A stretch of 64,000 bases of DNA from Alphaproteobacteria bacterium. GTDB taxonomy: Bacteria; Pseudomonadota; Alphaproteobacteria; Geminicoccales; Geminicoccaceae. The stretch is from the NCBI GenBank assembly GCA_027045875.1, contig JALUAG010000072.1, forward strand, positions 1 to 64,000, read 5' to 3'. The position numbers were made by a program, and so were the translations under genes. Shown piece after piece: positions 16,014 through 24,863 of this stretch (position 1 is its first letter; every line of letters starts with the position of its first letter). Under the pieces are notes generated by a model, which saw only the letters and a list, made by a program, of their open reading frames with translations, was not told the origin of the DNA and searched no databases.

Positions 16014-17243
16014 CTATCCTCCTCCGCCGTCCGCGGACGGAGCCTGCGGCAGCGCCGCCGGCCGGGCGCCCTCCTCCGCCGGCACGGGAGCGCTCGCCTC
16101 GAGGAGGCGCAGCACGGCGATGAAACTGTCGCCGTCGTCGACGTCGGTCGTCAGGGTGAGGGTGACCTGCACCCTCCGCTCGCTCCCGTCCGCGCGCATC
16201 ACGCGGCCGGTGAAGCTCGCGCGCGATCCCGGTTCCATCTCGCGACGCCGGGCGAGGAGCCGCTTGAGCTCGAGGATGCCCGAGACGTCCCGGCCGAGCC
16301 ATTCCCCGACCTTCCACCCGAGCAGCTGTTCGAAGGCCGGATTCGCCGCCTTCAGGAGGCCGTTGCGGTCGAAGACCAGGATCGGATCCGGGACCGCGGT
16401 CAGGATGTCCCGGTACTGGTGTTCCATCTGCACGAGCTTGTTCTGGGTCCGCTTGAACTGGGTGACGTCCCGCACCGTGCCCCACATGCGGTACAGTTTG
16501 CCGTCCCGGATGTCGCAGCGGACCGTGTTCTCCACGTACATCGCCCGTCCGTCGTGCCGCACGTCGAGGGACAGCACGTCGTCGATCGCGAAGCCGGCGT
16601 CGATCAGCTGCTGGACGAACGCCTCGTTCTCGGGGCTGCGGGGGAAGTAGAGGTTGACCGGCTGGCGGCGGATGTCGAGGTCGTCCGGCAGGTTGTAGAG
16701 ACGCGTGAACGCCCGGTTGCAGACCCCCCAGTAGCACTCGTTCTCGAACACCTGGCGGATGATCTCCCGATCGGTTCCGCCGAGATCCACCGGTTCCGCG
16801 TATTCGATGCACCACATGGGCTCGCAGGAAGTCTCCACGAGGCCGCGCAGCACGTCGTAGGAACGGGTCACCTCCCGCAGACGACGGGAGAGCGCGCCCG
16901 GTTCCAGCGCGGCGAGACACCAGGCCCGCCGTCCCCGCCAGGACACCGCCCGCGCCCGGGCCTCGACCGACACTTCCGTGCCGTCGCGATTCCGGAGCTC
17001 GAGCTCCACGGGCTCGTTCTCCTCCGCACGGCCGGAAAGGAGGGCACGGAGCCGCGCGCAGCTCGCCGGGCTCGCGAGCGCCCCGATCTCGAGGTCGAGG
17101 AGTTCGGCCGAGGTCCGTCCGAGGATCCGTTCCGCCTCCGCGTTGCAGGCGAGCACGCGGCCCTCCTCCGAGAGGAGCAGCATCAGGACGGGGGCCCGAT
17201 CCGCGAGGATCTCCAGCGCGTCTTCCCGTGCCGCAATCGGCAT
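16014..17243 (-). CDS. PAS-repeat sensor protein without kinase or output domain
   Basis: A 409-aa soluble protein with three PAS-like domains: residues 10-110 (VLMLLLSEEGRVLACNAEAERIL), 120-270 (EPMWCIEYAEPVDL ... MWGTVRDVTQFKR) and 280-390 (PDPILVFDRNGLLKAANPAFEQLL). No histidine kinase, GGDEF, EAL or DNA-binding domain follows; the C-terminus is low complexity. GGAAGGGA precedes the ATG at 17243. Being cotranscribed with a PAS-bearing sigma-54 activator, it may pass a ligand or redox signal to that protein by direct contact. This is inference. Confidence 0.8.
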   Translation of the reverse strand: MPIAAREDALEILADRAPVLMLLLSEEGRVLACNAEAERILGRTSAELLDLEIGALASPASCARLRALLSGRAEENEPVELELRNRDGTEVSVEARARAVSWRGRRAWCLAALEPGALSRRLREVTRSYDVLRGLVETSCEPMWCIEYAEPVDLGGTDREIIRQVFENECYWGVCNRAFTRLYNLPDDLDIRRQPVNLYFPRSPENEAFVQQLIDAGFAIDDVLSLDVRHDGRAMYVENTVRCDIRDGKLYRMWGTVRDVTQFKRTQNKLVQMEHQYRDILTAVPDPILVFDRNGLLKAANPAFEQLLGWKVGEWLGRDVSGILELKRLLARRREMEPGSRASFTGRVMRADGSERRVQVTLTLTTDVDDGDSFIAVLRLLEASAPVPAEEGARPAALPQAPSADGGGG

Positions 17244-17464
17244 CGCGGTTCCCTTCCATCGTTGCGCGGCGGGTCGCCGGGGCATCGGTTCCTCCGGTTT
17301 CCACCCCGCCGCGACGCGCCCGTCGGTACCGGGCCGCGCATGGTTGGCCCTGACTGCCTGCGCCGAGTCAACCAAGGACCGTGCCAGTTCGATGCAGCCA
17401 TGCGATTCAATCGCGTGCGGCCGTCGGGTTCAACTCCCCCGGAGGCGCGCACGGCCTCTCCCAG

Positions 17465-17520
17465 TGATGCGAACATGCATCGTGATGATGCACAATTGCA
17501 GCAATAGCACAATGACGCAT
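17465..17520. promoter_or_regulatory. Repeat cluster, probable enhancer (UAS) for the sigma-54 activator
   Basis: A small AT-richer patch with several symmetric elements: GATGC-N6-GCATC (17466-17481), TGCATC-GTGAT-GATGCA (17476-17492), ATTGC-A-GCAAT (17495-17505), a direct repeat GCACAAT (17490-17496 and 17507-17513) and a further GCATC at 17517-17521. It lies about 150-180 bases upstream of the -24/-12 promoter, the usual enhancer distance, between the divergent regulator and target operons. Confidence 0.55.
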
Positions 17521-17648
17521 CGGTAAAGCTCGTGCCCCGCCGGCCCGAAGCGTGGCGCGGGTCGCGGCCGACCACGCTCCCGGACGACCGCGGGGAGCGG
17601 CCGATAGCGCCCCTTCGACACAGGGGGAACGGGAGAGCCCTTCGCAAG

Positions 17649-17663
17649 TGGCACGGGGCTTGC
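17649..17663 (+). promoter_or_regulatory. Sigma-54 (-24/-12) promoter of the amine operon
   Basis: TGGCACGGGGCTTGC matches the RpoN consensus TGGCAC-N5-TTGC exactly. The invariant GG (17650-17651) and GC (17662-17663) are separated by ten bases. It reads toward the operon that begins at 17753, and a sigma-54 activator is encoded just upstream in the opposite direction. Transcription should start near 17675. Confidence 0.85.
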
Positions 17664-17752
17664 GTGGCCGGAATCGCGAACGCCCGGCTGGGCCTCGGGA
17701 CGAGCCTCGTCTCGCCACCGAGGGAAGCACGGATCGACAAGGGGGGGCGGCG

Positions 17753-17920
17753 ATGAAGCGTCATCTCACACCGGAAATGCAGCAAGAGCTCGAGAAGCGG
17801 ATCGACAGCATCGAAAAGGGCCATCTGCCCGATCCGATGCACGTCCGCGAATGGTGGCTGCCGCTGGCCATAACCGGCCTGATCGTCCTGTTCCTGTACC
17901 TCGTCGCGGCAGGCCAGTGA
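17753..17920 (+). CDS. 55-aa single-span membrane protein, partner of the NCS1 transporter
   Basis: A 55-aa protein: about 30 polar, charged residues (MKRHLTPEMQQELEKRIDSI) followed by one membrane helix (PLAITGLIVLFLYLVAAG, about residues 35-53). The ATG has a purine-rich ribosome site. It is the first gene after the -24/-12 promoter and 49 bases before a 465-aa transporter. Small membrane subunits of this size accompany several transporter families; here it may be an accessory subunit of the NCS1 carrier. I do not recognise a named family. Confidence 0.75.
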   Translation: MKRHLTPEMQQELEKRIDSIEKGHLPDPMHVREWWLPLAITGLIVLFLYLVAAGQ

Positions 17921-17969
17921 GCCTCGGACGGGCGGGACGTTCGGCACCAGCACAGGGAGGGCAACGACG

Positions 17970-19367
17970 ATGAGCGGCGAACGGCATGTCGAGCGCGAGG
18001 TCTATTTCGGCATTCTGCCGGTGCTTCGCGGCGAACGGCAGTTCGGTCTGCTGGATTTCATTCTCATCCAGGTGGGGTTCGGGATCGCGGCCTGGAGTTT
18101 CCTGGTCGGCGGCTACACCGGGTTCGTGCTGCCGGCGCTGCCGGCCACGGCGGCCATTCTGTTCGGCAACGCGCTGCCGCTGCTGCTGCTCTGCCCGCTG
18201 GCGATCCTCTTCGTCCGCTACGGGGTGGAGACCTTCATCGGCGCCCGCTCGAGCCTCGGCCCGGTGGGCAGCAACATCTTCCTCGTGATCTTCGCCGTTC
18301 TCAATCTCGGCTGGATCACCATGGCCTGCTTCATGCTCGGCGAATCGGCGATCCGCGTCGTCGCCGCGTTCGGCGGTCCCGAAAGCCTCCAGTCGAGGGA
18401 GATCGGGGCGCCGATCTTCGCCATCGTCGCGTTCGCGGTCGCCTGGTGGATCGCCCACGGCGGACCGCTCGCCATCAAGTTCTTCATCCGCATCGGCGTG
18501 CCGGCGATGTTCCTCATCATCTGCGGCCTCATCCTCTACATCTTCGCCGCCCAGGGCATGGACAAGGTGCTCGCCGCCCAGCCCAGCGAGGCCTACGACA
18601 GCATGCGCCGCAGCCTCGCCTCGGCGATCGAGTGGAACGTCGGTCTGGGCTTCTCCTGGCTCCCCTATTTCGGCCAGTGGAACCGCCTCGCCCACAGCGA
18701 GAAGAGCGGCGTCTGGGGCACCTATCTCGGCTGGGGCGTGGTGCTCAACGTGGCCGCCATCCTGGGTGCCCTCACCGCGCTCCTCGTGGGCAGCTACGAG
18801 CCGACCGAGTGGATGGTGCAGGCGGGCGGACCCCTCTTCGGCCTGTTCGGCCTGGTGCTGCTGATCCTGGCCAACCTGACCTCGGCCTCGGTGCTGGTCT
18901 ATTCCCAGGGCATCAGCATCAAGACCGTCTTCCCCCGCTGGAACTGGACCCTGGCCTGCCTCACGGCGGTGCCGGCGGCGCTGCTGATGCTCACCCCGAC
19001 CGTCTACGACGGCTACGTCACCTTCCTCGGCTACGTGTCCTTCATCATGGCGTCGTTTGGCGGCGTCATGGTGGCCGACCTCATGTTCGTCAAGAAATGG
19101 CGGATCTCGATCCGCGATCTCTACGACAACGACGGCGGCATCTACCGTTACGTCAACGGGATCAACTGGGCTGCCTACGTTGCGGTGGTGATCGGCGGGA
19201 TCTTCTACTTCTGGACCTACGATCCGGTGGCCGACCGTGCCGGCCCGCTGTTCGAGTACATCACCGCCGGCATTCCCACCTTCTTCATCAGTGCCGTTCT
19301 CTACGTGCTGCTCGCCCGCGTGCCCGCCCTCACGGGAGAGAGCGGCTCCGCACGCGCCGTCGCCTGA
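17970..19367 (+). CDS. NCS1-family permease (nucleobase:cation symporter type)
   Basis: A 465-aa integral membrane protein with about twelve helices. The general NCS1/cytosine-permease pattern is present: GARSSLGPVGSN in the N-terminal half, WNVGLGFSWLPYFGQWNR in the middle, and a conserved YDGYVTFLGYVSFIMASFGGVMVADL region. NCS1 carriers take up purines, pyrimidines, hydantoins, thiamine or related N-compounds with a cation. Placement before an amine dehydrogenase suggests that it imports that enzyme's substrate or a precursor, so a nucleobase substrate should not be assumed. Confidence 0.8.
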   Translation: MSGERHVEREVYFGILPVLRGERQFGLLDFILIQVGFGIAAWSFLVGGYTGFVLPALPATAAILFGNALPLLLLCPLAILFVRYGVETFIGARSSLGPVGSNIFLVIFAVLNLGWITMACFMLGESAIRVVAAFGGPESLQSREIGAPIFAIVAFAVAWWIAHGGPLAIKFFIRIGVPAMFLIICGLILYIFAAQGMDKVLAAQPSEAYDSMRRSLASAIEWNVGLGFSWLPYFGQWNRLAHSEKSGVWGTYLGWGVVLNVAAILGALTALLVGSYEPTEWMVQAGGPLFGLFGLVLLILANLTSASVLVYSQGISIKTVFPRWNWTLACLTAVPAALLMLTPTVYDGYVTFLGYVSFIMASFGGVMVADLMFVKKWRISIRDLYDNDGGIYRYVNGINWAAYVAVVIGGIFYFWTYDPVADRAGPLFEYITAGIPTFFISAVLYVLLARVPALTGESGSARAVA

Positions 19368-19425
19368 ACTCGTGGCCGGCCCCGGGGTGCCGGGGCCGGC
19401 CGCTCGTCACGCAGGGAGGAGGACC

Positions 19426-21630
19426 ATGGCCCGCGATCCGAAATACGACATCCTGTTCGAGCCCATCCGCATCGGGCCGAAGACCATGTGGAACCGGTTC
19501 TGGCAGACCACCCACTGCGCCGGACCGGGATCCGAGCGGCCCGGAGCCCAGGCCTACTTCCGGGCCATGAAGGCGGAGGGCGGCTGGTCGGCGGTGTTCA
19601 CCGAGTTCTGCTCGGTCCATCCCGAATCCGACGAATACCCCTTCACCAGCGCCCGTCTCTGGGACGAGGGGGACGTCATCAACCTGCGCCTGATGTGCGA
19701 CATGCTGCACGAGCACAATGCGCTGGCCGGCGTCCAGCTCTGGTACGGGGGCATGCATTCCCTGTGCTTCGAATCCCGTGAAGTGCCGCGGAGCGCGAGC
19801 TGCCTGCCCTCCAATCTCTTCCCCTCGCGCTGCGCCTATTCGACGGAAATGGACGAGGACGACATCAAGGCCGCCATCAACATGTACGTCGAGGCGGCCA
19901 AACGGGCCGAGCAGGCCGGCTTCGACATCCTCGAGGTCTCGGGCGGCGACAGCACCCTGCCGGTGCAGTTCCTCGACCACCGCTACAATCACCGCACCGA
20001 CCGCTACGGCGGCTCGTTCGAGAACCGCGCCCGCTTCTACGTCGAGCTCATGACGGCGCTGATGAAGGAGTTCGGCGACCGCCTTGCCGTCACCACCCGC
20101 TTCGAGGTCGATACGCTGCTCGGTCCGGACGGCATCGAGGCGGAGGAGGAGGGCATCCGCTTCGTCGAGCTGCTCCATCGCGAGGGGGTCTGCCACGCCT
20201 GGTCGGTGAAGATCGGCGACTACGAGGAGTGGGGCGAGGACGCGGGGCCGTCCCGCTGGCGCAAGACCGGCTGGATGCTGCCCTTCGTGCGTCAGGTGAA
20301 GAGCGTCGTCGGTCCCGACATTCCGGTGGTCACCAACGGCCGCTACACCAGTCCCGACGACATGGTCGCCATCATCCAGAAGGGAATCGGCGACATCATC
20401 GGCGCCGCCCGGCCCTCGATCGCGGATCCGTTCCTCCCGCGCAAGATCATGGAAGGGCGGATCGAGGACATCCGCGAATGCATCGGCTGCAACATCTGCG
20501 TCTCCCGCTTCAATCACTTCGGACAGCTCAACTGCACCCAGAACGCCACCTCGATGGAGGAGTACCGGCGCGGCTGGCATCCGGAAAAGTTCGACAAGAC
20601 CGAGAACCCCTGTTCGGTGCTCGTGGTCGGCGGCGGCCCGGCCGGCATGGAATGCGCACGGGTGCTCGGGGAGCGCGGCTACGACGTCCATCTCCGTGAG
20701 GCCGAGGCCGAACTGGGCGGTCACTGGCGATGGGTCTGCAAGCTGCCGAGGCTCCAGGAATGGGCGCGGGTCATCACCTACCGCGAGATCCAGCTCGGCA
20801 AGCTCAAGAACGTGGAAGTCCATCTCGGGGTCGGGCCGATGTCGGCCGACGACGTGCTGTCCTACGGCGCCGACAAGGTGGTCATCGCCACCGGCTCGTT
20901 CTGGCGCACGGACGGGCTGGGCGCCGAAACCCATCACCCGGTGCCCGGTGCCGACGCCTCGCTGCCTCACTGCGTGACGCCCGAGCAGCTGATGGCCGGC
21001 AAGCCGGTGGGCGACCGCGTGGTGGTGCTCGACGGTGACGGCCATTTCATGGGCATCGCCGTCGCCGAGATGCTGGCCGATCAGGGCAAGAAGGTGACCC
21101 TCGTGACGAACATGTCGGAGATCGCCGAGTACGGCGTCTTCACGATGGACGTCATGAACAACAAGAGAATGATGTACAACAAGGGGATCGCCCACTACCG
21201 CAACCACTGGGCCGAGCGGATCGAACCGGGCCGCATCACTCTCTTCTACCTCTATCGTCACGGGCCCGATCTCGCCGGTCCGCGCACCGGCCATGTCCCG
21301 CGCTTGCCCGAGCGCGACGATACCTTCGACATCGAATGCGACACCGTGGTGCTGGTGACCGCCCGGCTGCCCAACGACCGGCTCTATCGCGAGCTGCGCG
21401 CGCGCAAGTCGGAATGGGCCGAGAACGAGCTCCTGGCGGTCTATCGCTGCGGCGACTGCCACGCCCCGAGGCAGCTCCACAACGCGATCTTCAGCGCCCA
21501 CCGGCTGGCCCGGGAGTTCGATTCGCCGCATCCCCAGTATCCGCTGCCCTGGATCCGCGAGCGGCAGATCTGGGGGCACGAGACCTTCCCCAGGCTGGGC
21601 GATGCCCGGCCCCGCGTCGAGGTCGACTGA
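19426..21630 (+). CDS. Trimethylamine/dimethylamine dehydrogenase-family iron-sulfur flavoprotein
   Basis: A 734-aa enzyme colinear with trimethylamine dehydrogenase. The N-terminal Old-Yellow-type barrel keeps Cys31, the residue that covalently binds FMN in TMADH (WQTTHCAGPG). The [4Fe-4S] cysteines are C352, C355, C358 and C370. The C-terminal part has nucleotide-binding folds (VLVVGGGPAGMECARVLG). Of the TMADH aromatic bowl, Tyr60 and Trp355 correspond to Phe61 and Phe362, while the Trp in EEWGEDAG is kept, so the substrate is probably a different amine. Electrons should pass to the ETF encoded next. Alternatives include dimethylglycine-, N-methylproline- or histamine-type substrates. Confidence 0.85.
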   Translation: MARDPKYDILFEPIRIGPKTMWNRFWQTTHCAGPGSERPGAQAYFRAMKAEGGWSAVFTEFCSVHPESDEYPFTSARLWDEGDVINLRLMCDMLHEHNALAGVQLWYGGMHSLCFESREVPRSASCLPSNLFPSRCAYSTEMDEDDIKAAINMYVEAAKRAEQAGFDILEVSGGDSTLPVQFLDHRYNHRTDRYGGSFENRARFYVELMTALMKEFGDRLAVTTRFEVDTLLGPDGIEAEEEGIRFVELLHREGVCHAWSVKIGDYEEWGEDAGPSRWRKTGWMLPFVRQVKSVVGPDIPVVTNGRYTSPDDMVAIIQKGIGDIIGAARPSIADPFLPRKIMEGRIEDIRECIGCNICVSRFNHFGQLNCTQNATSMEEYRRGWHPEKFDKTENPCSVLVVGGGPAGMECARVLGERGYDVHLREAEAELGGHWRWVCKLPRLQEWARVITYREIQLGKLKNVEVHLGVGPMSADDVLSYGADKVVIATGSFWRTDGLGAETHHPVPGADASLPHCVTPEQLMAGKPVGDRVVVLDGDGHFMGIAVAEMLADQGKKVTLVTNMSEIAEYGVFTMDVMNNKRMMYNKGIAHYRNHWAERIEPGRITLFYLYRHGPDLAGPRTGHVPRLPERDDTFDIECDTVVLVTARLPNDRLYRELRARKSEWAENELLAVYRCGDCHAPRQLHNAIFSAHRLAREFDSPHPQYPLPWIRERQIWGHETFPRLGDARPRVEVD

Positions 21631-21713
21631 AGGGCGGGCCCGCCTCGTGCCCGGTCCGGGCATGAGGTGGGCCACTTCCCCGGGAGACGGTCCGGCAAGG
21701 GCGAGCGCTGGTC

Positions 21714-24700
21714 GTGAACGAACCGACCCGTGAGCTGTTCTGGTCCCTGGACGGGACCCAGATCCTGCTCTTCTACCTCGGCGCTGCGCTGGCCGGGGGT
21801 GTCTTTCTGGCGGGTTGCTGGCGGCTCTTCGACCGCTACCGGCGTGCGCGACGCCTCCCGTCCCTCCCGGACCTCCGGGCCGGTCTCGGGCGGGCGCTGG
21901 TGGACGTGCTGAGCCAGCGCACCGTCCGGCGAAGGGACGCGCTGGCCGGCTGGGCCCATACGGCCGTCTTCGCGGGCTACCTGATCGGCGCGATCGGCAC
22001 CGCCGTCATCACCGTCGAATACGATTTCCTGGCGCCCCTTTTCGATATCCGCTTCTGGCGCGGCGACTTCTATCTCTGGTACAGCCTGATCCTGGACCTC
22101 GGCCATCTCGGCCTCACCGTCGGCCTCCTCGTTCTGATCGGCCGTCGGCTGCTGCTTCGTCCGGCGAAGCTCGACTATCGCCGCCGCTACCGGGGCGAGC
22201 GGGAACGCGGACCCACGGCCCGCCGCCGGTGGCTCGAGGACTGGGGCTTTCTCCTGTTCCTGCTCGCGGTGGAGATCACCGGCTTTCTGCTCGAAGGTGC
22301 GCGGCTCCTCATGGAGCAGCCGGCCTGGGCGGCCTGGTCGCCCGTCGGACGTGCCGTCGCCGCCCTGCTGGCCGCCGCCGGCATGGACGGACAGGCGGCG
22401 GCGTCGTTCCGTGTCTTTTTGTGGTGGCTGCACGGGGCGCTCGCGCTCGGTTTCACCGCTGCCATCCCCTGGTACAAGGCGCGCCACATGCTGCTCGCCG
22501 TCGGCTCCCTCGCGGTTCGGGACCGCAACGCCCTGCGCCGGCTGCCGCGCGAACCCGAGGAGGCGGGCGAGGCCGGCATCGGCGGGACCGGGGATCTGAC
22601 CTGGAAGGATCTTCTGGATCTCGATGCCTGCACCCGCTGCGGTCGCTGCCACGAGGCCTGCCCCGCGCGCACCGTGGGCGCGCCCCTGAGCCCGCGGGAT
22701 CTGGTGCTCGATCTCGGGGAGGCGGTCCGGCGGCAAGGTCCCATCGACCTCGCCGGCGGCACCATCGCGGCCGAGACGCTGTGGTCCTGCATATGTTGCG
22801 GGGCCTGCCAGGAGATCTGTCCGGTCGGCATCGAACATCCGCCGCTCATCGTGCGGATGCGGCGCCGGCTGGTCGAGCGCGACGAGCTCGACCCCCTGCT
22901 GCGCACCACCCTCGATCAGGTCGCGAACACCGGCAACAGTTTCGGCGAAAACCCGCGGAAGCGCGGCCACTGGACGCGCGAGCTCGAATTCCGGGTCAAG
23001 GATCTGCGCCGAGAACCGGCGGAATATCTGTGGTTCGTCGGCGACTACGCCTCCTTCGACCCGCGCAACCAGCAGGTCAGTCGCACGGTGGCCCGCCTGC
23101 TGCGGGCCGCGGGGGTGGACTTCGGGCTGCTCTTCGAGGAGGAGCGCACCGCCGGCAACGACGTGCGGCGGATCGGCGAGGAGGGGCTGTTCGAGGAGCT
23201 CGTCCGCACCAACCGCGATGCCATGGCGGCGGCGCGGCTTTTCCGCCGCATCCTGACCACCGACCCGCACAGCTACAACACCCTGCGCAACGAGTACCCC
23301 GACTGGGGTGCGATGCCGCCGGTGGTGCATTACAGCCGTCTGCTGCTGGAGCTCCTGGAGAGCGGCAGGCTGCGGGTGACGAAGCCGCTCGGATACCGGG
23401 TCACCTTCCACGATCCCTGCCATCTCGGGCGGCTGAACGGGGGCTACGAGGCGCCCCGCAAGGTGCTCGAGCGCATCGGATGCGAACTCGTCGAGATGCC
23501 CCGCAACCGGGACAATTCCTTCTGCTGCGGCGCAGGTGGCGGCCAGATCTGGATGACCCCGGACCCGAAGCGGGAGAAGCCGTCGGAGAACCGCCTGCGG
23601 GAGGCCGCGTCGCTGGGCGGGATCGACGTGTTCGTGACCTGCTGTCCCAAGGATCTCGCCATGTTCGAAGACGCCCGCAAGACGGGAGGCCACGAACGGG
23701 ATTTCGTCGTTCGCGACCTCGCGGAACTGGTGGCCGAGGCGGTGGAACTCGGCCTGCTCGAACCGAAGGATCTGCCCGACCTACTCGAACGCATCGTCGA
23801 CGCGGCGGCGCAGCGCTGGGTGGAGCGGGTCGAACGGAGGCTCGGGGACCGGCTGCCCGGGCTCGTCGAGGCCGCGCGGACCGAAGGGCGGGAGGCCCCG
23901 GGGACGGAGCCGGTTCCGGATGCCGGCGGCGAAGGCGGCGAGGCTCGCGACGGGGAGCCGGCGTCCCGGTGCGCGCCGGCCGAAACCGGTCCGGCGCCTG
24001 CACCCGAGCCGCCGTTCCTGCCGATGCGCTGGGAAGCGCCGAGGCCGCTCGCTCCGGCCCCTCTTCCCGACTACGAGGTTCCCGAGAAAACCGGGCCGCG
24101 CATCCTCGTCGCCGGAAAGCGGGTGGCGGTTCTGGGGGACGAATTCTCGCTCGCGCCCGATGGGCGGGACGTGTGTCCCGAGGCGCTCGACCATGCCCTC
24201 AACGAATGGGACGATGCGGCGCTGGAGGCGGCCCTCCAGTTCGTGGAACGGCAGGGGGCGGGTGAAGTCGTGGCCGTGTCGGTGGGTCCGGAGGATGCGG
24301 AGGCCGCGCTTCGAAGGATGCTCGCCAAGGGGGCCGCACGTGCGGTCCGGATATGGCACCCGACGCTGGAGCGGGCCGATCCGGCGCTGGTGGCCCGGGC
24401 CCTCGCCGGCGTCGCCGTCAAGGAGCGGCCGGACCTTCTCCTCACCGGCGTCCAGTCCGCCGATTTCGCCCATGCGGCGACGCCGGGCCTGGTCGCCGGC
24501 ATGCTGGACTGGCCGTTCGTCCAGACGGTCGTCTCCCTGGAACGCGAGGGAGATCTCCTCCTGGTCGAGCGGGAGCTCGAGGGGGGCCTCCGGGAACGGG
24601 TCGAGCTTCGTACGCCCGCCGTCCTGGCCGTCCAGACCGGTTCCTACGCGCCGCGCTACGCCACCATGCGGATGATCAAGCAGGCGCGCAGGAAGCCGCT

Positions 24701-24860
24701 CGTGGTCCTCGACGCCGAGGGAGTGGCGGATGGCAGCAGCGCCTATCGGCTGCGCGGGATGCGGGTCCCGGAACGGTCGAGAGCCGAGATGCTCGAAGGC
24801 AGCGTGGAGGAGATCGCCGCCCGCATCGCCGCCATCATACGCAGCAGGAGGGAGGGCTGA
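21714..24860 (+). CDS. Fusion: DgcB-like membrane Fe-S oxidoreductase with C-terminal EtfB
   Basis: A 1048-aa protein from a GTG start. Residues 1-260 hold about six membrane helices of the NarI-like type. Residues 300-375 carry two ferredoxin motifs (CTRCGRCHEACP from C306, CICCGACQEICP from C359). Residues 430-720 contain two CCG-type cysteine-rich domains (FHDPCHLGRLNGG, NSFCCGAGGG near C604, VTCCPKD). A Pro/Ala-rich linker leads to residues 793-1048, an electron-transfer flavoprotein beta subunit (RILVAGKRVAVLGD ... YAPRYATMRMIKQARRKPL). It should take electrons from the flavoprotein through ETF and deliver them to the quinone pool. In dimethylglycine-type operons these are normally separate genes. 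Confidence 0.85.
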   Translation: MNEPTRELFWSLDGTQILLFYLGAALAGGVFLAGCWRLFDRYRRARRLPSLPDLRAGLGRALVDVLSQRTVRRRDALAGWAHTAVFAGYLIGAIGTAVITVEYDFLAPLFDIRFWRGDFYLWYSLILDLGHLGLTVGLLVLIGRRLLLRPAKLDYRRRYRGERERGPTARRRWLEDWGFLLFLLAVEITGFLLEGARLLMEQPAWAAWSPVGRAVAALLAAAGMDGQAAASFRVFLWWLHGALALGFTAAIPWYKARHMLLAVGSLAVRDRNALRRLPREPEEAGEAGIGGTGDLTWKDLLDLDACTRCGRCHEACPARTVGAPLSPRDLVLDLGEAVRRQGPIDLAGGTIAAETLWSCICCGACQEICPVGIEHPPLIVRMRRRLVERDELDPLLRTTLDQVANTGNSFGENPRKRGHWTRELEFRVKDLRREPAEYLWFVGDYASFDPRNQQVSRTVARLLRAAGVDFGLLFEEERTAGNDVRRIGEEGLFEELVRTNRDAMAAARLFRRILTTDPHSYNTLRNEYPDWGAMPPVVHYSRLLLELLESGRLRVTKPLGYRVTFHDPCHLGRLNGGYEAPRKVLERIGCELVEMPRNRDNSFCCGAGGGQIWMTPDPKREKPSENRLREAASLGGIDVFVTCCPKDLAMFEDARKTGGHERDFVVRDLAELVAEAVELGLLEPKDLPDLLERIVDAAAQRWVERVERRLGDRLPGLVEAARTEGREAPGTEPVPDAGGEGGEARDGEPASRCAPAETGPAPAPEPPFLPMRWEAPRPLAPAPLPDYEVPEKTGPRILVAGKRVAVLGDEFSLAPDGRDVCPEALDHALNEWDDAALEAALQFVERQGAGEVVAVSVGPEDAEAALRRMLAKGAARAVRIWHPTLERADPALVARALAGVAVKERPDLLLTGVQSADFAHAATPGLVAGMLDWPFVQTVVSLEREGDLLLVERELEGGLRERVELRTPAVLAVQTGSYAPRYATMRMIKQARRKPLVVLDAEGVADGSSAYRLRGMRVPERSRAEMLEGSVEEIAARIAAIIRSRREG

Positions 24861-24863
24861 GGC

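Noticed and set aside
13453-16650. A 1065-codon plus-strand frame across the LysR and sigma-54 genes
   Set aside because: Antisense shadow with no recognisable motif; the opposite strand carries clear DNA-binding and AAA+ signatures.
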